64,000 bases of DNA from Strigamia acuminata (taxonomy: Eukaryota > Arthropoda > Chilopoda > Geophilomorpha > Linotaeniidae): assembly GCA_949358305.1 (NCBI GenBank), contig OX442322.1, positions 7,874,001 to 7,938,000 on the forward strand. The letters are read 5' to 3'. Numbering within the stretch: the stretch's first letter is position 1; each line of letters opens with the position of its first letter. The translations under genes and the position numbers were made by a program. The notes below the pieces were generated by a model. That model had not been told where the DNA came from, made no database searches, and saw only the letters and a list, made by a program, of their open reading frames with translations. Positions 60,320 through 64,000 of the stretch are shown one piece after another.

Positions 60320-61577
60320 TGTTGCAAACAGACATGTCGAACTCGGAAGTCGCGTGGTACATTCATAGGCAACTGTCCTGTTGCGCCTCCATGATCGTAT
60401 AGTAGAAATTCCAGCAGCAGAAAGCGTTAGGCCTAGCATTAGGCCTAGTTCTCAACCAGTAGATCAAATGGGAAAAACATCTCAGCTAATGGGCAAGCAA
60501 ATGTGTCTTCAAGGAGGAGGAGAGTCAGCTTGGCTCTCTACTCACTCATTCTCTGGGAACTCATTTCAGAAATAATCCAAAGTAAGAACATCAAAGAAAG
60601 AGAAAAGAATAACAACTTATTTATTCTAAATCAACCATAACAAGCTTCTTCTAGCAACAACTACAACTAAGCCTAGCAACAACAAGCGCCTAGCAACCGT
60701 GAACAATGGCGCTAAAAAATAGGCTTAATTACAAGTGACAATTACTCATTATAAATAACTTATTGCCTCCAAAGAGGGCGCTAAGTGTCTCAAACTTACC
60801 CCTTTTACATCAAATTGATAACAAGTAATAAAAGCTTAAACTTAACATCTATTAGAGGCATAAAATACATAAATAAACAAGTATTAACAATTCCCATTCT
60901 TAGTTCCAGAGGAAAGCCAACTTCCCTTCTCAAAGACAAAAGCCAACCGCTCATCATGCAAGATGGCGGCACAGCAACTTGCTAACAGCTGTGCAGGCGA
61001 ACAGGAGCGAGCCAGACAGACTTCCATAGCCGCCCTTGACCAGACATCGACGCAAGGACCTTCCAAACAGCGTGGGGACTCGAACGAGAGTCCAAACCAA
61101 GGCGTATCGACGCCGCTCTAGACACACACGCGGATCCGATGCGTCCAAATGCCGTCAACTGTCACGGGAGCTTTACGCCGCTCGCCACCTGCTGCCTCAC
61201 GTCTTGGAAAGTCGCTGACCCCCTAAAACATCAAGCAAAAGGTAAACAACAATCAAATAAAATATGCCTATCTCAAAACAACTCTAATAATTCTTAAACT
61301 AATACACAGAATTACTAAACCACTAAAACGATCACATCAAAACGACCACAAGTGACCGACAACACATCTCCCGACCAATCCAGGTGCGACTGGCAGCATG
61401 ACGACCGTCAAGGACATCACCAAACAAGACCGCTGGTCAGCCAAACAACCGGACATCTCAGATATGTCTCCAACTTGTGTCAAAAACTAAAAAGCAAATT
61501 AAAAAGTCAAATCTTCTTTTCAGAAGCCAAAACGTGGAAAACTTCTAAATCTTTTTGTTGCGTTCCTGCTCGCAACA
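60320..61577 (-). repeat. BEL4 3' LTR
   Basis: Starts TGTTGCAAACAGAC and ends CTGCTCGCAACA (1258 bp). It is followed by CGCTGCCAGCCGAAAAAGAA, the same border arrangement seen beside the BEL2 and BEL3 3' LTRs. It contains the TTCAAGGAGGAGG..TACTCACTCATTC section that other BEL LTRs here also show. No second copy is present in the window, so the outer limits rest on termini and border motif. Confidence 0.65.
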
Positions 61578-61904
61578 TCGCTGCCAGCCGAAAAAGAAGA
61601 GAACAGCCGGCCGAAAGGTCTGTTTCCGGCGCCACCAGAAAACCGTGAAAGAAGGCGCCGGAAGGCGGGAGAAATGTCGGCGCGGCCCGCCCAAACCGTC
61701 CTCGAGATCAACGAACGACGAGACGGATCGTTTCGTGATCTTGACGTTCGCGCCTGACATCAACTTGGCCACTCTAATGGCCTGAACGTGGCTGACCTGC
61801 TTGTAAAAGAGCTCACGCTCAAGGGAAAACACTGCTGGCATGGCGAGGCCTATTTGCGATCGAACATCAAATAGCGCGCGCGCGGCCAGCTCAAACGAAA
61901 ACAA
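61578..61904 (-). pseudogene. BEL4 pol C-terminal remnant
   Basis: The minus strand next to the LTR encodes RVAKLMSGANVKITKRSV and then FVDLED. This parallels the C-terminus of BEL1 pol (RVIKVVLPDGRELKRSV..LELD) in spacing and the KRSV core. Upstream similarity fades quickly and no RT or integrase is present. It is therefore read as the broken 3' end of a BEL element whose body is lost or lies beyond the window. Confidence 0.45.
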
Positions 61905-62506
61905 AACGGGACATTAAAAGCAAACGATGTCTTTACTTCAAAATGTCAACATAAACTCACTTAAACAATGTAACTGTAAATAGTTCACGAGCAAAACATC
62001 TCGTGAACAATCGAATCCGAATAAAAACTTGTAAAACAACACTTACTGAAAAATACAGACTTCGTCTCCTTGCCACTAGATGTCTCACGCAGGAGGCAAG
62101 GCCAAAACTCAACTTAATGCTAACAAAATCAGTAAATGTCAGCATTGAACGTACTAACAACTAATACAAGCTTAGTGTAAGAACTTAAACTATATAAGAC
62201 ATAAATCATATCCGAATCCTAACCAGACAACTAAAAAACCCAAACCGGAAGTGACCGATAACGCATCACCGACTTGCCTACATCGTGGTGCAGCAAACAC
62301 GACAACGAAACGGTCAGAACTAAACAACGAGAAAGTGTGCTGGACACAAATCAAGGCTTTTTAAGACCTGAAACCTTGCTAAAACACTAAACACGCAGCT
62401 ACAAAACGTTAAACAAGCAATCATTATCCCAAGAGAAGAGGCGATCGAATAACGACTTACGAGAAGAAACGAATCATTTCGGTAAGATAAAACAGCTAAA
62501 ATTAAA
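61905..62506. other. Sequence without recognised gene between BEL4 and inverted BEL1 LTR
   Basis: AT-rich, with no ORF over ~70 codons and no motif I recognise. It could be BEL4 internal sequence into which the BEL1-type LTR inserted. Confidence 0.4.
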
Positions 62507-64000
62507 TGGGGTTGGGGCTATTTGAATTTCCCGCCTCTAAAACCTCAAGTGATCGTATTGTTAAATTCGTACGAAAACCGCGCTGAGAACACAAATCCGC
62601 ACTGAAAACTATTGTTGAATGCATGGAGCATTGATGGGAACACCGATGATTAATATCCAATGGAGTGCTGAATCAATGGCTAATCCAGGGAAAGGCTTAA
62701 CTACTCACAACACATTGAAAAACTAAGGTTGAAAATAGAAAACACGGGAGTTAACAAAAAACAACTTGTTTATTAAAAAGTTGGTTGAGAACTGAATAAA
62801 ATACACTGATTACATTGGTTCCTGAGGAACCGCACATGCGCAGTACCCAATTACGGCACGCGCCAAGCCGATAGCGGCGAAATACAGATACACAAGAAAC
62901 TCCGTTGTCATAGCAACGGAGGAAACGAAATCACAGCAAAGTTGTAGTTACATAAAAACTGCACGAAATAAAGATTGTGATACACTAAAATGATCACAAG
63001 AATACCAGGAATAAAAAATCTAATCACATCAATAAGATCAGAAGAGTAAAACAGTGCAAACGGAACGAAAACAATGATCGTCAAGCAGACGATCGAGACA
63101 GCCAATCAGCGTCAAGCAAAATGATGCAATCAAAACATTTGAATTCCGAACGGAATAAAAATGCAAAAATAGCAAAGAATACAGGTGAAAACACTTCGAA
63201 ATGAAATAGTAAATGCAGATTATAAGAATATAAAATACAAAAATAACGGTTACATTGTGTAATTGTCGCTTGGGACAAACATGGCGACAGGCGAACATAA
63301 CAAAGGTGTTGGATCAAACATGGCGTCCGGCGAACATTGCAAAAGCGTCAAAACAATTCGGAATTGGAATATAAAGCACTTAATGTAAATAACAAATAAA
63401 GTATCGATTAAAATACAAGAATAATTATTAATTCTCATCACAAAATACTAAATGAATAAACACAAGTTTAATAAATACGAAAATGTTGATCGAACCGAAC
63501 ATTCTCGGCTGCGCTTTTACGGCAGCCGACAACGAACGTTCGAGACAACCGATCGAAGCATTTTGGGCAGTTCTAATGCATCCAGAAAGAAAGATCAGAC
63601 CCGAATTAGTCTGAAACAATAGTAAAACAAACTCCAAATGAGTTTTAAAACACTAAACGAAAGGTTAGAAGACGGAAGCAAAAGTCCGCTAGGAACCGAA
63701 AAATGACGTAACGAGCATCGCAAATGTATGCCAGAAAACGTTGAAAACATTAGAACTGCACGCAATAAACACAAAATCAGGGAAAATTAATAAAAAGGTT
63801 CAAAAATGCACTCAAAAAGACACGAATAAAAATAATAGCAAAGTATTTACACTACATTAAATCGAAAAGTGACAATAAAAAACAATGAAAAACATTTTAA
63901 TAAGTCAAAATTCCTGTAAAGTGAAAAATATCAATTAATTATGAAAAATAAAACACTAAAGGAAAATTAAACAAATCAAAGCAATTAGTAATATTTATTG
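62507..64000 (-). repeat. BEL1-type LTR, inverted copy (cut by window edge)
   Basis: The reverse complement of 3504-4997 with scattered differences and no net length change. It starts TGGGGTTGGGGC on the plus strand and continues past the window. It is either a solo LTR or the 3' LTR of an element whose body lies to the right. No BEL1 PBS or coding region adjoins its left end. Confidence 0.85.

Noticed and set aside
61352-61648. 98-codon plus-strand ORF
   Set aside because: Crosses the BEL4 LTR end and has no motif; the minus strand gives a better explanation.

Overview
This is a metazoan, probably invertebrate, genomic region made almost entirely of LTR retrotransposons inserted into one another and into a tandem satellite. 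BEL/Pao elements are known only from animals. The Copia primer-binding site is an exact complement of the animal initiator-Met tRNA 3' end, and coding regions carry spliceosomal-type GT..AG introns. I found no convincing host single-copy gene, RNA gene or prokaryotic feature.

Layout. (1) 1-4997: 3' end of a plus-strand BEL/Pao element (BEL1; RT, RNase H, integrase) and its 3' LTR. (2) 4998-6429: no recognisable gene. (3) 6430-33931: a three-level nest. A minus-strand BEL element (BEL2, target-site duplication ATGG) has a Ty3/gypsy element (Gypsy1, minus, TSD ACAC) inside its 5' LTR, and Gypsy1 has a near-intact Copia element (plus, TSD TAACC) inside its third ORF. (4) 33936-36102: spacer with decayed BEL fragments and short tandem repeats. 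(5) 36103-60319: a 140/147-bp satellite array bounded by direct copies of an LTR-like sequence and split by two minus-strand insertions, BEL3 (TSD ACTG) and Gypsy2 (TSD AACA). (6) 60320-64000: a BEL4 3' LTR with a scrap of pol, then an inverted copy of the BEL1 LTR.

Main discoveries. BEL3 lacks reverse transcriptase and integrase. Instead its gag-protease ORF is fused in frame to a complete-looking TK1-type (type II) thymidine kinase domain, with P-loop, DEGQF catalytic motif and four zinc cysteines. BEL2 has the same architecture and C-terminal tail, but its kinase is shortened and has lost the P-loop threonine. The two look like one lineage of non-autonomous BEL elements that captured a nucleotide-metabolism gene, kept in one copy and decayed in the other. 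Autonomous relatives such as BEL1 could mobilise them.

Second, both Gypsy elements carry a third gene downstream of pol, where env would lie, made of a short acidic first exon and a long second exon. The splice junction lies at the same protein position in both. The product shows no envelope-like signal peptide or membrane span and matches no family I recognise. In both elements gag and pol are joined by a -1 frameshift at A_AAA_AAC heptamers (two in tandem in Gypsy1).

LTR pairs of Gypsy1, Gypsy2 and BEL3 look identical by eye and the Copia pair shows a single difference, so these insertions are recent. The order within the nest is BEL2, then Gypsy1, then Copia.
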